Assembly (NCBI RefSeq): GCF_004377485.1
Contig: NZ_SNTY01000007.1
Coordinates: 26,945 to 90,944 of the forward strand
From: Alkanindiges illinoisensis
GTDB lineage: Bacteria; Pseudomonadota; Gammaproteobacteria; Pseudomonadales; Moraxellaceae
DNA: 64,000 nt
Direction of reading: 5' to 3'
Below are positions 37,242 through 46,810 of the stretch, piece after piece. Each line of letters begins with the position of its first letter. The first letter of the stretch is position 1. The translations under genes and the position numbers were made by a program. The notes beneath the pieces are model-generated. The model was not told the DNA's origin. It was given only the letters and a program-made list of their open reading frames with translations, and did no database searches.

Positions 37242-38573
37242 TCAGCCAACTGGAATATTGGTTACCGGATAGCGTAACTGGCTTTTGGTTGGAACGGCAA
37301 TAAAATATGCCAGTGTCAGTGGCCCGAGTCGGCCGGTATACATCATACAGGTGAGTAAAAACTTGCTGACATCACCGAGTTCGGGCGTAATCCCGCGCGA
37401 CAAACCTACAGTGCACACTGCTGACACCACCTCAAAGGCAATATCAATAAAACTTTTTTTGTGCTCCAGAGCAGCCAGTAAAAAGATGCCCATAAAAATA
37501 ATCATCATGGTAATGACGGTCAGCGCCAGGGCCTTCATGACAGTTTGCTGGCTAATGCTACGCTTTAAAATACGTACTTCTTCCTGCCGACGCAAAAAGG
37601 TATAGGTTGAAAACAGCAGCACCACAAAAGTTCCCAGCTTGATGCCACCTGCTGTGCTTAGCGAACCACCCCCAATAAACATCAGCAATAGCATGAGCAC
37701 TGTGGTGGCATCATTAAGCTCATGAATGGGCAATGTATTAAAACCGGACGAACGCGGTACCGTGGCCTGAAACCATGCGGTGAGCATCTGGTCGCTGGTG
37801 CTGAGCTGTGCCAGTGTGGCGGGGTTACGGGCTTCGAGTAGCCATACCAGCAAAAATGCCACCACATTGATGATCAGTGTAGCAATCAGCACAATTCTGG
37901 TATTGGGTGACAACAAGTTCCACTTTCTGTGCTGGCGCACATCCATGAGTACCACAAAGCCAATCCCACCAATAATAAACAGGCCGCTAATGATAAAATT
38001 AATGGCTGTATGATGGGCAAAACTCATTAGGCTATCGGGAAACAGGGCAAAACCGGCATTATTAAAAGCTGAAATACAGTGAAAAAATGCCAGATATGCC
38101 GATTGTCCCCAGCCAAACTGGCCTTGCCATGCCAGCGTCAGCAATACAAAACCAATTAGCTCAAAAAAAAGGCTGTAAATAACCACTGCCCGCGCCACTT
38201 GCCCTACTCTGGCCAGACTGGTTTGCCCTAGGGCTTCCTGTGCCAGCAACTGATGCCCCAACCCCATCTTTGAGCGAAGGCCTAATGCAGCCACTACAGC
38301 AAAGGTCATAAAGCCAAGGCCACCCAGCTGGATCAGGATTGCAACAATGAGCTGGCCCGCCAGATTAAAACTACTGCCAATATCAATGGCGCTGAGACCA
38401 GTAATAGTCACTGCCGAGCTGGCAGTAAACCATGCATCCATCCATGAAATGGAATGATGGCTCACAAAAGGCAACTTAAGCAGTAGAGTACCAATAATAA
38501 TCAGACTCAAGAAGCCAACCGCTAAAACCATGGGAGGGCTTAAATCAATGGTAAAGCGGTTAAATACTTTCAA
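37242..38573 (-). CDS. ktrB: TrkH/KtrB family potassium uptake channel subunit
   Basis: Membrane subunit of a KtrAB-type K+ transporter, 443 residues with four repeated M1-P-M2 units. The first P-loop SSAVTITGLSAIDIG carries the glycine of the selectivity filter; AVVAALGLRSKMGLG and later GGSLSTAGGIKLGTF (another filter) follow. The size fits KtrB rather than the longer TrkH. The regulatory partner ktrA lies 230 bases upstream on the same strand, separated by a REP-like repeat. Potassium flux is controlled by KtrA's nucleotide binding. Confidence 0.93.
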   Translation of the reverse strand: MKVFNRFTIDLSPPMVLAVGFLSLIIIGTLLLKLPFVSHHSISWMDAWFTASSAVTITGLSAIDIGSSFNLAGQLIVAILIQLGGLGFMTFAVVAALGLRSKMGLGHQLLAQEALGQTSLARVGQVARAVVIYSLFFELIGFVLLTLAWQGQFGWGQSAYLAFFHCISAFNNAGFALFPDSLMSFAHHTAINFIISGLFIIGGIGFVVLMDVRQHRKWNLLSPNTRIVLIATLIINVVAFLLVWLLEARNPATLAQLSTSDQMLTAWFQATVPRSSGFNTLPIHELNDATTVLMLLLMFIGGGSLSTAGGIKLGTFVVLLFSTYTFLRRQEEVRILKRSISQQTVMKALALTVITMMIIFMGIFLLAALEHKKSFIDIAFEVVSAVCTVGLSRGITPELGDVSKFLLTCMMYTGRLGPLTLAYFIAVPTKSQLRYPVTNIPVG

Positions 38574-38662
38574 ACCTGTGCCATGCCTCTTATGAATGTC
38601 GCCTGTTTTAGATTATGTGCAAATTTATGGTTGCGCATGGTTTTTCCAGCTCGCCAGCCATG

Positions 38663-38749
38663 GTTCCTGAGCCTAGCCTGTCAAAGCACACCAACCCGCT
38701 TTTAACCTCTTCCCTAAGCCTGCTGATCTAGCTCGACAAGCTCAGGGAC
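38663..38749. repeat. REP-like inverted repeat between ktrA and ktrB
   Basis: Left arm 38663-38687 reads gttcctgagc, ctagc, then ctgtcaaagc; right arm 38731-38749 reads gctcgacaag then ctcagggac. The reverse complement of the right arm matches the left except for five extra bases and a few changes. Motifs of this kind (CCTGAGC...TGTCGA) are widespread short interspersed repeats of Gammaproteobacteria. The two arms, about 43 bases apart, could form a long hairpin in RNA. Confidence 0.55.
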
Positions 38750-38802
38750 GATCATTGAGCGTATCGACATAGCCTAAGGCAAGATCATCAAAAGAAGTCT
38801 AA

Positions 38803-39459
38803 TTAGTCATTTTCAAATTTGCGGGCCAGCCGGTTAAGCTCATTAATATGCCCTTCCAGTACCATAATATCGTTCTGCATCAGCATGAGTCCTGCATCCA
38901 CATCCTTGATAATCTTGCCCTGCCGCTTGATCATCAACAGTCGCACGGGTGCATACGCTGCCATTAACTGGGCTGCATTCACCTGATGCAACTGGCTTTT
39001 TATCTCAACCGATACGATAAAATGCTGGTCTCCCAGCGACATGTACTGGTCTACCATTGGATAATTCAGTGCCTGTGCCACCCGGATACCCATTTGCTCC
39101 TCAGGGTGAATAATGCGGGTTACTTGCAAATGGGACAAAATCATATGGTGCGCATCGGTTTTAGCCTTCACTAGAATCTGTTTGACCCCAAGATTTTTTA
39201 AATGCACCACACACAAAATACTGGCTTCAATATCTTCACCAATGGCCACCACCACGGCATCACAGTTCTGGATATTCAACTCTTTGAGCACCTGCTCATC
39301 AGTTGCATCTGCAATCGCAGCAAAAGTAATCACAGATGCCATGCGGTTAACATGCTTGGCCTCCCTGTCAATCCCAATTACTTCATGCTTCAGGCGCATC
39401 AGCTCGCGCGCGGTTGATCCACCAAAACTACCCAGTCCAATAATTGCAAATTGCGCCAT
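38803..39459 (-). CDS. ktrA: Potassium uptake regulatory protein KtrA (TrkA-N/TrkA-C)
   Basis: Cytoplasmic regulator of 218 residues that gates KtrB. The N-terminal RCK Rossmann domain starts IIGLGSFGGSTARELMRL and continues GIDREAKHVNR, DATDEQVL, DAVVVAIGEDIEASIL; the C-terminal TrkA-C domain follows from about residue 135 and ends with VLEGHINELNRLARKF. Binds ATP/ADP and possibly c-di-AMP in other species. Upstream partner of ktrB; the 229-base gap with an inverted repeat makes it uncertain that both come from one transcript. Confidence 0.94.
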   Translation of the reverse strand: MAQFAIIGLGSFGGSTARELMRLKHEVIGIDREAKHVNRMASVITFAAIADATDEQVLKELNIQNCDAVVVAIGEDIEASILCVVHLKNLGVKQILVKAKTDAHHMILSHLQVTRIIHPEEQMGIRVAQALNYPMVDQYMSLGDQHFIVSVEIKSQLHQVNAAQLMAAYAPVRLLMIKRQGKIIKDVDAGLMLMQNDIMVLEGHINELNRLARKFEND

Positions 39460-39505
39460 GTGCCTGTTTTAATCCTTGTTTTAAGAGCTATTGTAATGAA
39501 TCAAG

Positions 39506-40357
39506 CTAAAAACGAACCACCAGTTCATAGCCACTAAACTTGCGAATATTTAACACGCCAGTATCCAGCAGCAGATATTGTCCCTTAATGCCATTTAATC
39601 GCCCTTTAATCAGTGGCGTTTTATCAAAATTATGTGTACTCACTTTAACAGGATATTTTTCTACCGGATAAATAAACTCACGCACCACCTCATCCTGCAA
39701 TAATGCGACCTGTTCAGGATAAGCATGCTGGAGTTTTTGCAAATCCATTTCATAACGGTTAAAAATATCATCACGAATTTGCAGCAGGTTTAATGGTTCA
39801 GCCTCACCTTTTAACAGCTTGCGCCAGTCGGTTTTATCCGACATATGCTGCGCCAGCAAGACTTCCACCACCCCAGATAAAAAACGGCTCTGGGTTTGAA
39901 AAATAGGAATGGCCTGCGTTGCGCCCTGATCGAGCCAGCGAGTTGGCATCTGGTTATGCCGGGTAATGCCTACTTTTAGTCCACTGGAATTGGCCAAATA
40001 CACGATATGCGCGTTAAAACAGACTTTTTCTGCCCAGTCTGGCTCACGGCAAGTGCCTAAATGATGATGACAGGTTTCTGGCTTCATCATGCACATATCA
40101 CAGGAGGCTTTAGTGCTAAAGCATTTATAGCAATGACCCTGTGCAAATGATTTGCTAGTTTTGGCACCACAGGACACGCAGTTAATTTTACCCGTCCACT
40201 GTAACTCTACCGAATTACCCACCAGTTGCGTAAAGGGCGATTCAAATGGGTTTAAAACCAGATTATACTCAACCGCTGCTGCCATCGCGCCAGTGCTGGT
40301 CGGTAATGCCTGACCCAGCTTGGCCCGCATTTTATGGCAAATACCCTGATATTCCAT
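39506..40357 (-). CDS. DUF2797 protein with zinc-binding cysteines
   Basis: A 283-residue cytosolic protein. Many cysteines lie in CVSCGAKTSKSF, CYKCF, CDMCMMKPETC and CHHH-like spacing (residues 60-105), which should bind zinc, followed by a VYLANSSGLKVGITR segment resembling a GIY-YIG-type fold and a C-terminal beta-rich LIKGRLNGIKGQYLLL. This matches the DUF2797 family, of unknown role. It is divergent from the DUF6231-like gene with 38 bases between starts, a pairing also seen in Pseudomonas from memory. Confidence in the family name is good, function unknown. Confidence 0.8.
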   Translation of the reverse strand: MEYQGICHKMRAKLGQALPTSTGAMAAAVEYNLVLNPFESPFTQLVGNSVELQWTGKINCVSCGAKTSKSFAQGHCYKCFSTKASCDMCMMKPETCHHHLGTCREPDWAEKVCFNAHIVYLANSSGLKVGITRHNQMPTRWLDQGATQAIPIFQTQSRFLSGVVEVLLAQHMSDKTDWRKLLKGEAEPLNLLQIRDDIFNRYEMDLQKLQHAYPEQVALLQDEVVREFIYPVEKYPVKVSTHNFDKTPLIKGRLNGIKGQYLLLDTGVLNIRKFSGYELVVRF

Positions 40358-40395
40358 CGATACACACTTCTGTTGATTTTAGTTAAGGATAAGCC

Positions 40396-40944
40396 GTGAC
40401 TGACTGGCCAATCGATATTTTGCCGTTAATTGATCGTCTGGCACAGGAAAAACCTATTGCCCAGGGATTACTGGTGGGTGATTTACTGTTAGGTAACTGT
40501 CTACCGGACAGTCAGCAGACCACATCACACTGGCCCGGCACATGGCAATCCATTGCATTACATGAACTGACAACGCTGGCATTTACCCAGCGCTATGATC
40601 TCGCGGTCATTGCCCTTTATCACAGTTATTATGAAGGCAATTTAGCTGCAAACAACCCTGTGCCGCCCATAAATCAGCCAGATAGTATCATCGGCAGTAA
40701 AAACCAGCAGTTACTGGTGCAAGGTATTACCCGCTTGCGTGACCTGCTGGCGCGTCGTGTACTGGTGCTGGCTAGCCCTGAGTTTGGTGCAACGTTGCAT
40801 GCGCTGGGCTTTAGCCAGATTGAGCAACTCTCACAAAATCTGGTGATCTGGCAGTTTAATATTTTGTCCTATAAGCAGGTGCCAGACTGGCTGAACTCCA
40901 AATACTGGGCCAACCCGGAAAACTGGAATAAATACCGCTGGTAA
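40396..40944 (+). CDS. Conserved protein resembling DUF6231
   Basis: A 182-residue soluble protein. It starts at a GTG at 40396 with AAGGAT six bases upstream. Recognisable blocks are ITRLRDLLARRVLVLASPEF and the C-terminal YWANPENWNKYRW, which resembles the DUF6231 family end. The middle looks like a small Rossmann-type protein without SAM motif. Divergent from the DUF2797 gene. I name the family from memory, so treat as tentative; no function is known. Confidence 0.65.
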   Translation: MTDWPIDILPLIDRLAQEKPIAQGLLVGDLLLGNCLPDSQQTTSHWPGTWQSIALHELTTLAFTQRYDLAVIALYHSYYEGNLAANNPVPPINQPDSIIGSKNQQLLVQGITRLRDLLARRVLVLASPEFGATLHALGFSQIEQLSQNLVIWQFNILSYKQVPDWLNSKYWANPENWNKYRW

Positions 40945-41153
40945 AAACTTTATAGAAATTCTGCAAAAAACTAATTGAATGTTGCGCTGGTAAATTTTGC
41001 ACTTGTGTTGCAATTGCAATTCCCGAGCAAATTGTGCCTATGCTAAACTTGCCAGCATGTTTACAGTTTTTATTTTTCCAATTAAATCAGCTTAAACCCA
41101 AAAACGCATTTGCGCTTTTAAGTATTGCTTGTCGAAATTTCAGGAGCTCAACC

Positions 41154-41903
41154 ATGGCTGGACATTCCAAATGGGCCAACATTAAACACCGCAAGGCACG
41201 TGTCGATGCCTCACGCGGCAAACTGTTTACCAAGTACATTCGTGAACTGGTGAGCGCTGCCAAGCAAGGCGATCCTGATCCAGCCAAAAACCCGCGTCTG
41301 CGTGCGGTGGTAGAAAAAGCCCTGTCAGTGAATATGACCCGTGACACCATTAACCGTGCCATTCAGCGTGGCAACGGTAATGAAGAATCGGATAACCTCA
41401 AAGAAATCACCTATGAAGGTTATGGCGTTGGCGGTGTGGCCGTGCTGGTTGAAACCATGACCGACAATATCAACCGCACTGTACCGGACGTGCGTCACTG
41501 CTTTACCAAAACTGGCGGCAATCTGGGCACATCCGGCTCAGTGGCTTACCTGTTTACCAAGCGTGGTGAAATCCGTTTTGATGATATAGCGCTGGAAGAC
41601 AAAATTATGGAAGTGGCGCTGGAAGCTGGCGCTGAAGACATTGATGTAAGTGACGATGGAATTCTGGTCATTACCACACCAGAAAGCTTTGGTGATGTAC
41701 AGGATGCCTTAACGAACGCAGGGTTAAAGTCTGACAATGCCGAAGTGACCATGCATCCATCCACACAAGCTGATATTAATGACCCTGACATGGCCAAGCA
41801 GATTATCAAGATGATTGATATGCTGGAAGAACTGGATGACGTGCAAAACGTCTATACAAACGCCAATATTTCTGATGAAGCGATGGCTGCACTGGATGCA
41901 TAG
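41154..41903 (+). CDS. yebC: YebC/PmpR family transcription or translation regulator
   Basis: A 249-residue protein starting [16 protein letters not shown], followed by [22 protein letters not shown] and RAIQRGNG. YebC-type proteins bind DNA upstream of target genes in Pseudomonas (PmpR); other members act on ribosomes at polyproline stalls. The ATG at 41154 has CAGGAG seven bases upstream. An open extension to 41034 exists but is clearly non-coding. The three-domain length agrees with the family (about 246). Single gene with a weak terminator. Confidence 0.95.
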   Translation: MAGHSKWANIKHRKARVDASRGKLFTKYIRELVSAAKQGDPDPAKNPRLRAVVEKALSVNMTRDTINRAIQRGNGNEESDNLKEITYEGYGVGGVAVLVETMTDNINRTVPDVRHCFTKTGGNLGTSGSVAYLFTKRGEIRFDDIALEDKIMEVALEAGAEDIDVSDDGILVITTPESFGDVQDALTNAGLKSDNAEVTMHPSTQADINDPDMAKQIIKMIDMLEELDDVQNVYTNANISDEAMAALDA

Positions 41904-41923
41904 CATCAAACATTAGTCATAAC

Positions 41924-41964
41924 AAAAGCGTAGCTTCACTGGTTTAAGTAGGCCGCGCTTTTTT
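41924..41964 (+). terminator. Possible terminator of yebC
   Basis: AAAAGCG (41924-41930) pairs with CGCTTTT (41956-41962) over 25 bases and a run of T follows. The long loop makes it only moderate. Confidence 0.45.
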
Positions 41965-41985
41965 ATCGTTATCGTTTGAAGTAAA

Positions 41986-42465
41986 TCAATTTGTATCTTC
42001 ATCGACTGGATCAGCCATTGCCCACATTTCAACTTCTGTACTGTTTTCAATCAGGTTTATGGCTGCTTCAAAATCACAATGCGGTTGAATATTCACTACA
42101 AAAAATGTTCTGCCATTGCCCTCATAACCACAATTGACTGCTTTAAGTCGATCCAATAGCTGCCTTGCCTCATCCGAATCCTGAATCGAATTTTTCAAGA
42201 AAATGCGAACAGTTCGGTGGCCTGATTTTTCAATGACTCGGGTAAAATAAGGCCGTGGATCGTCTTCATATTCTGTTGAAGGCTTGGCCTCAAAAATATC
42301 ATCATAGGATAGGCCATAAAAAAAGAATGGAAAATTTTTAAGTTGATACTGATCATTTCCCAGATCCAGCGCCCATGGAGATTCTGTATCTACCTCATCA
42401 CTATCTTCATATTCCTGTACCAGCACTACCTTAATCAGTTTATCCTGTACTACAGCCTTGTTCAT
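41986..42465 (-). CDS. DUF4265 domain protein
   Basis: A 159-residue acidic protein. The middle TESPWALDLGNDQYQLKNFPFF followed by GLSYDDIFEA and KSGHRTVRI is typical for DUF4265 (an Asp/Trp-rich beta protein found in many bacteria, often near toxin or immunity loci). No signal peptide or membrane part. The function is unknown. Read convergently with yebC. Its ribosome site is weak and its 5' gap short. Confidence 0.8.
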   Translation of the reverse strand: MNKAVVQDKLIKVVLVQEYEDSDEVDTESPWALDLGNDQYQLKNFPFFFYGLSYDDIFEAKPSTEYEDDPRPYFTRVIEKSGHRTVRIFLKNSIQDSDEARQLLDRLKAVNCGYEGNGRTFFVVNIQPHCDFEAAINLIENSTEVEMWAMADPVDEDTN

Positions 42466-42557
42466 CTGATTTAATCCATTTTTATCATAGTTAGCTAATT
42501 TATAGCTTATCAGCTTAATTTTATTTAAAACAATGCATTAATTAATAATTGTCTACA

Positions 42558-42893
42558 CTACGTTGAAAAATCAGGTTGTAGCATGATGACAGCAGCACCT
42601 AATGTAATAATTAGCGCGCCTGTAATATCCCATGTTGTTAGATTGACGCGGTCTACCAGAAATAACCAGCCAAATGCCACTACAATATAAACCCCGCCAT
42701 AAGCCGCATACACTCGACCCGCCGCAGCTGGATGCAAGCTTAATAACCAGACAAAAGCCATTAAGCTCAGTATTGCCGGAATGAGTAAATAAACAGACTT
42801 GTTTTGCTTAATCACCAGATAAGGCAAATAGCAGCCTATAATTTCTGCCAGCGCAGTCAGGATATATAAACCAAAAGTTTTTAAAATCAGCAT
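42558..42893 (-). CDS. YnfA/UPF0060 family small membrane protein
   Basis: A 111-residue protein with four membrane helices. The family pattern is present: [16 protein letters not shown] at the start, [18 protein letters not shown] in the middle and [18 protein letters not shown] at the end. YnfA is related to small multidrug resistance transporters and has been connected to efflux. It lies between the DUF4265 gene and clpA on the same strand, and has its own upstream gap. Confidence 0.93.
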   Translation of the reverse strand: MLILKTFGLYILTALAEIIGCYLPYLVIKQNKSVYLLIPAILSLMAFVWLLSLHPAAAGRVYAAYGGVYIVVAFGWLFLVDRVNLTTWDITGALIITLGAAVIMLQPDFST

Positions 42894-42924
42894 GCAGTTT
42901 TGCTACCCATAAAAATTAACATAT

Positions 42925-42953
42925 AAAAAAGCCAGCATAGTGCTGGCTTTTTT
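42925..42953 (-). terminator. Terminator of clpA
   Basis: A perfect 13-bp hairpin: AAAAAAGCCAGCA (42925-42937), loop tag, TGCTGGCTTTTTT (42941-42953). It has T-runs on both strands and lies 12 bases after the clpA stop. Confidence 0.85.
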
Positions 42954-42964
42954 ACCGGACAGGA

Positions 42965-45259
42965 TTAGGCAGGTTCAGCAGTCTGGTCTTCCACTTCCAG
43001 TATCAAGCCAGTTTCACCATCTTTTTTATCACCCACTGACACATGGACAAAACCACCATTTTCAGCCAGTGAACCAAACAGGATCATTTCAGCCAGTGGT
43101 TTTTTCAGCTCATCCTGAATCAGGCGCTGCATTGGACGCGCTCCCATGTACTGGTCGTAACCGCGCTCGCCCAGCCATTTTCTGGCATCATCATCCACCT
43201 CAAGCACCACTTTCTTGTCATCAAGCTGCGCCTGAAGTTCAATCAGGAACTTGTCAACCACAGAGTCGATAATGCTTGCTGGCAATGGTTTAAACTGAAT
43301 AATACCATCCAGACGGTTACGGAATTCTGGCGAGAATGCCCGCTTCATGGCTTCCTTGTTGTCATTACTATGATCCTGCAGGGTAAAGCCAATGCTGGCA
43401 CGGGCAATACTTTCTGCACCAATATTGGTGGTCATTACCAGAATCACATGACGAAAGTCACTCTTACGGCCGTTGTTATCAGTCAACGTGCCATGATCCA
43501 TCACCTGCAACAGGATATTAAACACATCGGGATGGGCTTTTTCAATTTCATCCAGTAGCAATACACAATACGGTTGCTTGTTAATTGCATCGGTAAGCAA
43601 ACCACCCTGATCAAAACCCACATATCCCGGCGGTGCACCAATCAGGCGTGATACGGTATGCCGTTCCATATATTCAGACATGTCAAAGCGAACCAGTTCA
43701 ATACCCAGTAAGCGCGCCAGCTGACGGGTGACTTCGGTTTTGCCCACACCCGTTGGGCCAGCAAACATGAAGCAGCCAACTGGTTTTTCTGGCGCTTTTA
43801 AACCAGCACGCGACAGCTTGATAGCGGACGCCAGTGTACTGATGGCTTCGTCCTGTCCAAATACCACCCGTTTCAAGTCACGCTCTAGATGCTCAAGCGT
43901 GCTCTTGTCATCCTTGGATACAGTCTTGGGCGGAATACGGGCAATGCGCGCCACAATATCTTCAATTTCCGGTACGGCAATCACCTTGTCGCTATCAACC
44001 AATAGACGCTGACGGGCACCTGCTTCATCAATCACATCAATGGCTTTATCCGGCAAGAAACGCTCATGAATATGCTTGGCTGAAAGTTCAGCTGCTGAAG
44101 TCAGGGCTGCATCAGTGTAAGTTACGCCATGAAACTCTTCAAAGCGGCTACGCAAGCCATGCAGGATTTCAATAGTGTCCTGCACGCTCGGTTCATTCAC
44201 ATCAATTTTCTGGAAACGACGTGACAGCGCATGGTCTTTTTCAAACACAGAGCGATATTCGGTGTAGGTGGTTGAACCAATGCAACGCAGACTACCGTTG
44301 GCCAATGCAGGTTTGATGAGATTGGATGCATCCATGGTACTGCCCATGCTGGAACCCGCACCAATAATCATGTGAATTTCATCAATGAACAAAATGGCAT
44401 TGGGCTTTTTCTTTAACGCCACCAGCAGTTGTTTGATGCGTTTTTCAAAATCCCCCCGGTACTTGGTGCCTGCAACCAGTGCACCAATATCAAGGCTGAA
44501 AATTTCTGCATCATGCAAAGGTTCAGGTGCTTTCTGGTTAACGATCAACCAGGCCAGCCCTTCTGCAATAGATGTTTTACCTACACCGGGATCACCTACC
44601 AGCAGCGGATTATTCTTGCGGCGCCGGCACAGAATCTGGGCAGTGCGCTCAATTTCCTTTTCACGGCCAATTAAGGGATCGGTGCGGCCTTTTTGCGCTT
44701 CCTTGTTCAGGTTAACCGCATAAAGCTCAAGGGGCCCCTGAGCGCGCTTAATGCCGCCCTCTTCACCATCTTCCTTGCCTTCATCATCAGACAATTCTTC
44801 TTCATTGATGTTCATTTCTTCATCTTTGCGCGTACCATGCGACAGGTACTGCGTAAGATCAAGACGGTTGATTTGCTGTTTTTTAAGTAAATAAACGGCA
44901 AAGCTGTCGCGTTCGGAATACATGGCGACCAGCACATCAGCACCTTCAACCGGGCGGTCACCACCACCGGAAGACTGCACGTGGAAAATAGCGCGTTGCA
45001 AAATACGATCAAAGCTTTCGGTGGGATGTGGGGCCTGATCATTATTTTCGCCAAGTTTTGGCGTGTGTTGCTCAACGTAATCTTCTAGCTCGCGTCTTAG
45101 GCTGGCAATGTCTGCACCACAGGCTTTCAGGGCGCTGACTGCTGAATCATTCTCCAGCAGCGATAGTAGCAGATGCTCTACCGTTAAAAACTCATGGCGT
45201 TTCTGGCGCGCCATGCTGACGGCCAGGCGTAACGATACTTCTAGATGACGACTGAGCAT
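42965..45259 (-). CDS. clpA: ATP-dependent Clp protease ATPase subunit ClpA
   Basis: AAA+ unfoldase that feeds proteins to ClpP, taking N-end-rule substrates from ClpS. The 764-residue chain has an N-domain with two Clp repeats (SRHLEVSLRLAVSMA... and ESFDRILQRAIFHVQ), an acidic linker (about 150-170), AAA-1 with GDPGVGKT (222-229), AAA-2 with GPTGVGKT and LLDEIEKAHPDVFNILLQ, as in class I Clp. The ATG at 45259 has GAGG five bases upstream. An open extension to 45295 overlaps clpS and is not likely. clpS is 8 bases upstream on the same strand. Confidence 0.97.
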   Translation of the reverse strand: MLSRHLEVSLRLAVSMARQKRHEFLTVEHLLLSLLENDSAVSALKACGADIASLRRELEDYVEQHTPKLGENNDQAPHPTESFDRILQRAIFHVQSSGGGDRPVEGADVLVAMYSERDSFAVYLLKKQQINRLDLTQYLSHGTRKDEEMNINEEELSDDEGKEDGEEGGIKRAQGPLELYAVNLNKEAQKGRTDPLIGREKEIERTAQILCRRRKNNPLLVGDPGVGKTSIAEGLAWLIVNQKAPEPLHDAEIFSLDIGALVAGTKYRGDFEKRIKQLLVALKKKPNAILFIDEIHMIIGAGSSMGSTMDASNLIKPALANGSLRCIGSTTYTEYRSVFEKDHALSRRFQKIDVNEPSVQDTIEILHGLRSRFEEFHGVTYTDAALTSAAELSAKHIHERFLPDKAIDVIDEAGARQRLLVDSDKVIAVPEIEDIVARIARIPPKTVSKDDKSTLEHLERDLKRVVFGQDEAISTLASAIKLSRAGLKAPEKPVGCFMFAGPTGVGKTEVTRQLARLLGIELVRFDMSEYMERHTVSRLIGAPPGYVGFDQGGLLTDAINKQPYCVLLLDEIEKAHPDVFNILLQVMDHGTLTDNNGRKSDFRHVILVMTTNIGAESIARASIGFTLQDHSNDNKEAMKRAFSPEFRNRLDGIIQFKPLPASIIDSVVDKFLIELQAQLDDKKVVLEVDDDARKWLGERGYDQYMGARPMQRLIQDELKKPLAEMILFGSLAENGGFVHVSVGDKKDGETGLILEVEDQTAEPA

Positions 45260-45267
45260 GTTGACCT

Positions 45268-45810
45268 CTATTCTGGTTGCGGCTCGATCTGGCAAAGTAA
45301 AGGATGGCCTTGCGAGCGCGCATAGTTGTTCACCTGCTGTGCCTTGGTCTCGGCAATATCACGGGGATAAATGCCTGCAACCCCTTTACCTCTATAATGC
45401 ACAGTTAGCATTACCTCGGTAGCGCGGTCAAGATCAAGAGCAAAATAAAGTTGTAATATTTCTATTACAAACTCCATGGGGGTGTAGTCATCATTAAACA
45501 AGACCACAGCGTAAAAAGGAGGCTTTTTTAGCTGGGGTGGTGCAGTCATGACATCAAGGTTATCCTGCGCACCATCCAGATGCTGATCGTCATTTTCATC
45601 TACGGCTTTTACAATCAAATGCTGATGAACATTGACATTGGACTTCTGCTCACAGCTTGCCAAATGCCAGTCAACCAGTCCCTGCTGTAAAAATGCCTGC
45701 TTGCTATCACGCAGATTTTTGGCACGCAACTTGTCTTTGGCACTACGCAAAACGTCTCGCTGAGTTTTGCTGCGTGATGAGCGTCTGAACAGTTTTTGCG
45801 CATCCAGCAT
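45268..45810 (-). CDS. clpS: ClpS adaptor with a long N-terminal extension
   Basis: ClpS delivers N-end-rule substrates and other clients to ClpA. The C-terminal 90 residues are canonical: [63 protein letters not shown]. The N-terminal about 87 residues are extra compared with E. coli ClpS (106): basic and helical at first ([20 protein letters not shown]), then acidic and disordered. The start at 45810 has GAGG eight bases upstream; an ATG at 45549 would leave a normal ClpS core but has only a distant AGGAT. It is followed by clpA after 8 bases. Confidence 0.9.
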   Translation of the reverse strand: MLDAQKLFRRSSRSKTQRDVLRSAKDKLRAKNLRDSKQAFLQQGLVDWHLASCEQKSNVNVHQHLIVKAVDENDDQHLDGAQDNLDVMTAPPQLKKPPFYAVVLFNDDYTPMEFVIEILQLYFALDLDRATEVMLTVHYRGKGVAGIYPRDIAETKAQQVNNYARSQGHPLLCQIEPQPE

Positions 45811-45863
45811 TCATTGAACCTCATATATACAGGTAAAGTTAAAATAACAGTGCCAAGTGCTGC

Positions 45864-46622
45864 CTAGTCGGTATTGGCTTCAGCTTGTGGAATTTCAGAT
45901 AAAATGGCAGGCATATCCTTGACAGGCGCGCCGCGTTCCCAGGCATAGCGCTTGATGACCGGGCTGCCATTACCCTGCAACCTTACCTCAACAAACTCAG
46001 GGCTAAAACCAGAAGGCATGGTCCAGCGCCCAGTCAAGCGCTGAAAACTGTCAAATCCATAAGAATTATCAGCCATTGGCACCACCAGAATGTTGTTATC
46101 TCCACCGATCAGGCGAATCTGGGCTGTACCACTGGCTCTGCGTTTATTGGGCTGCAACTGCATTAAATCAAGCCGGTATTCATAAGCCCGGTCAGGTAAA
46201 GGCTTAATATCAATATTTTGTACCGTCAACGCCACGCCACCACGTAGGCGCAGGATTTCACGATAAATATCCCGTTGCTGTTCAGCCTGCTCACGCAAAT
46301 CAGTTTCCTTGCGGTAGCTTTCCGTAATTTCCTTTAAATTGGTTAATCCAACATCACGTTCCTGAACGGTGGTGTTCAAGGTCTTGTTTAAGATGTTGAT
46401 TTCCTGCTTTTGTTCCTGAACCACTTCGTTGAGCTGCTCGGCGTCCGCTGCAAAGCCAACCGCAGTAAGCCCTTGCTGGTGACCAACCGCGTAGCCAAGT
46501 AACAAGCTGCCGCCACCTACAATGACGCCACCCAGTACAATGGGTAAATTTGAATGGATAAACCGTTTAAAACCCGAAGGCGATTTGTGTTCCGCTGTTA
46601 TAGGTTGCTCTACATCACTCAT
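45864..46622 (-). CDS. Membrane-anchored protein with coiled coil, DUF6776-like
   Basis: A 252-residue protein with one N-terminal membrane segment (LPIVLGGVIVGGGSLLLGYAV, residues about 27-47), then a coiled coil (residues 62-120, LNEVVQEQKQEINILNKTL and so on) and a C-terminal beta-rich part. The layout fits DUF6776 proteins, found next to argC in Pseudomonas, as here. A periplasmic or cell-envelope role is likely but unknown. 53 bases upstream of clpS on the same strand. Confidence 0.7.
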   Translation of the reverse strand: MSDVEQPITAEHKSPSGFKRFIHSNLPIVLGGVIVGGGSLLLGYAVGHQQGLTAVGFAADAEQLNEVVQEQKQEINILNKTLNTTVQERDVGLTNLKEITESYRKETDLREQAEQQRDIYREILRLRGGVALTVQNIDIKPLPDRAYEYRLDLMQLQPNKRRASGTAQIRLIGGDNNILVVPMADNSYGFDSFQRLTGRWTMPSGFSPEFVEVRLQGNGSPVIKRYAWERGAPVKDMPAILSEIPQAEANTD

Positions 46623-46810
46623 CTTGGGTTACTCAATAGTCCAGCAAAAACAGGGTTAAACAAAAATACAGCAGGCATTGAAGCGTGTTATGCACAACTG
46701 ATCAATGCCTGTTTGTAAAAAAGATATTCCGGCAAACCAGAAAATCAATAACTATTCAAACACATAATGGCTTAGGATTTTTCTAAACCCATGTTAGGAA
46801 AGCCTTCTAA

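Noticed and set aside
41034..41153. A 40-codon extension in front of yebC.
   Set aside because: The classic [11 protein letters not shown] start with CAGGAG upstream is at 41154; the extension lacks similarity.
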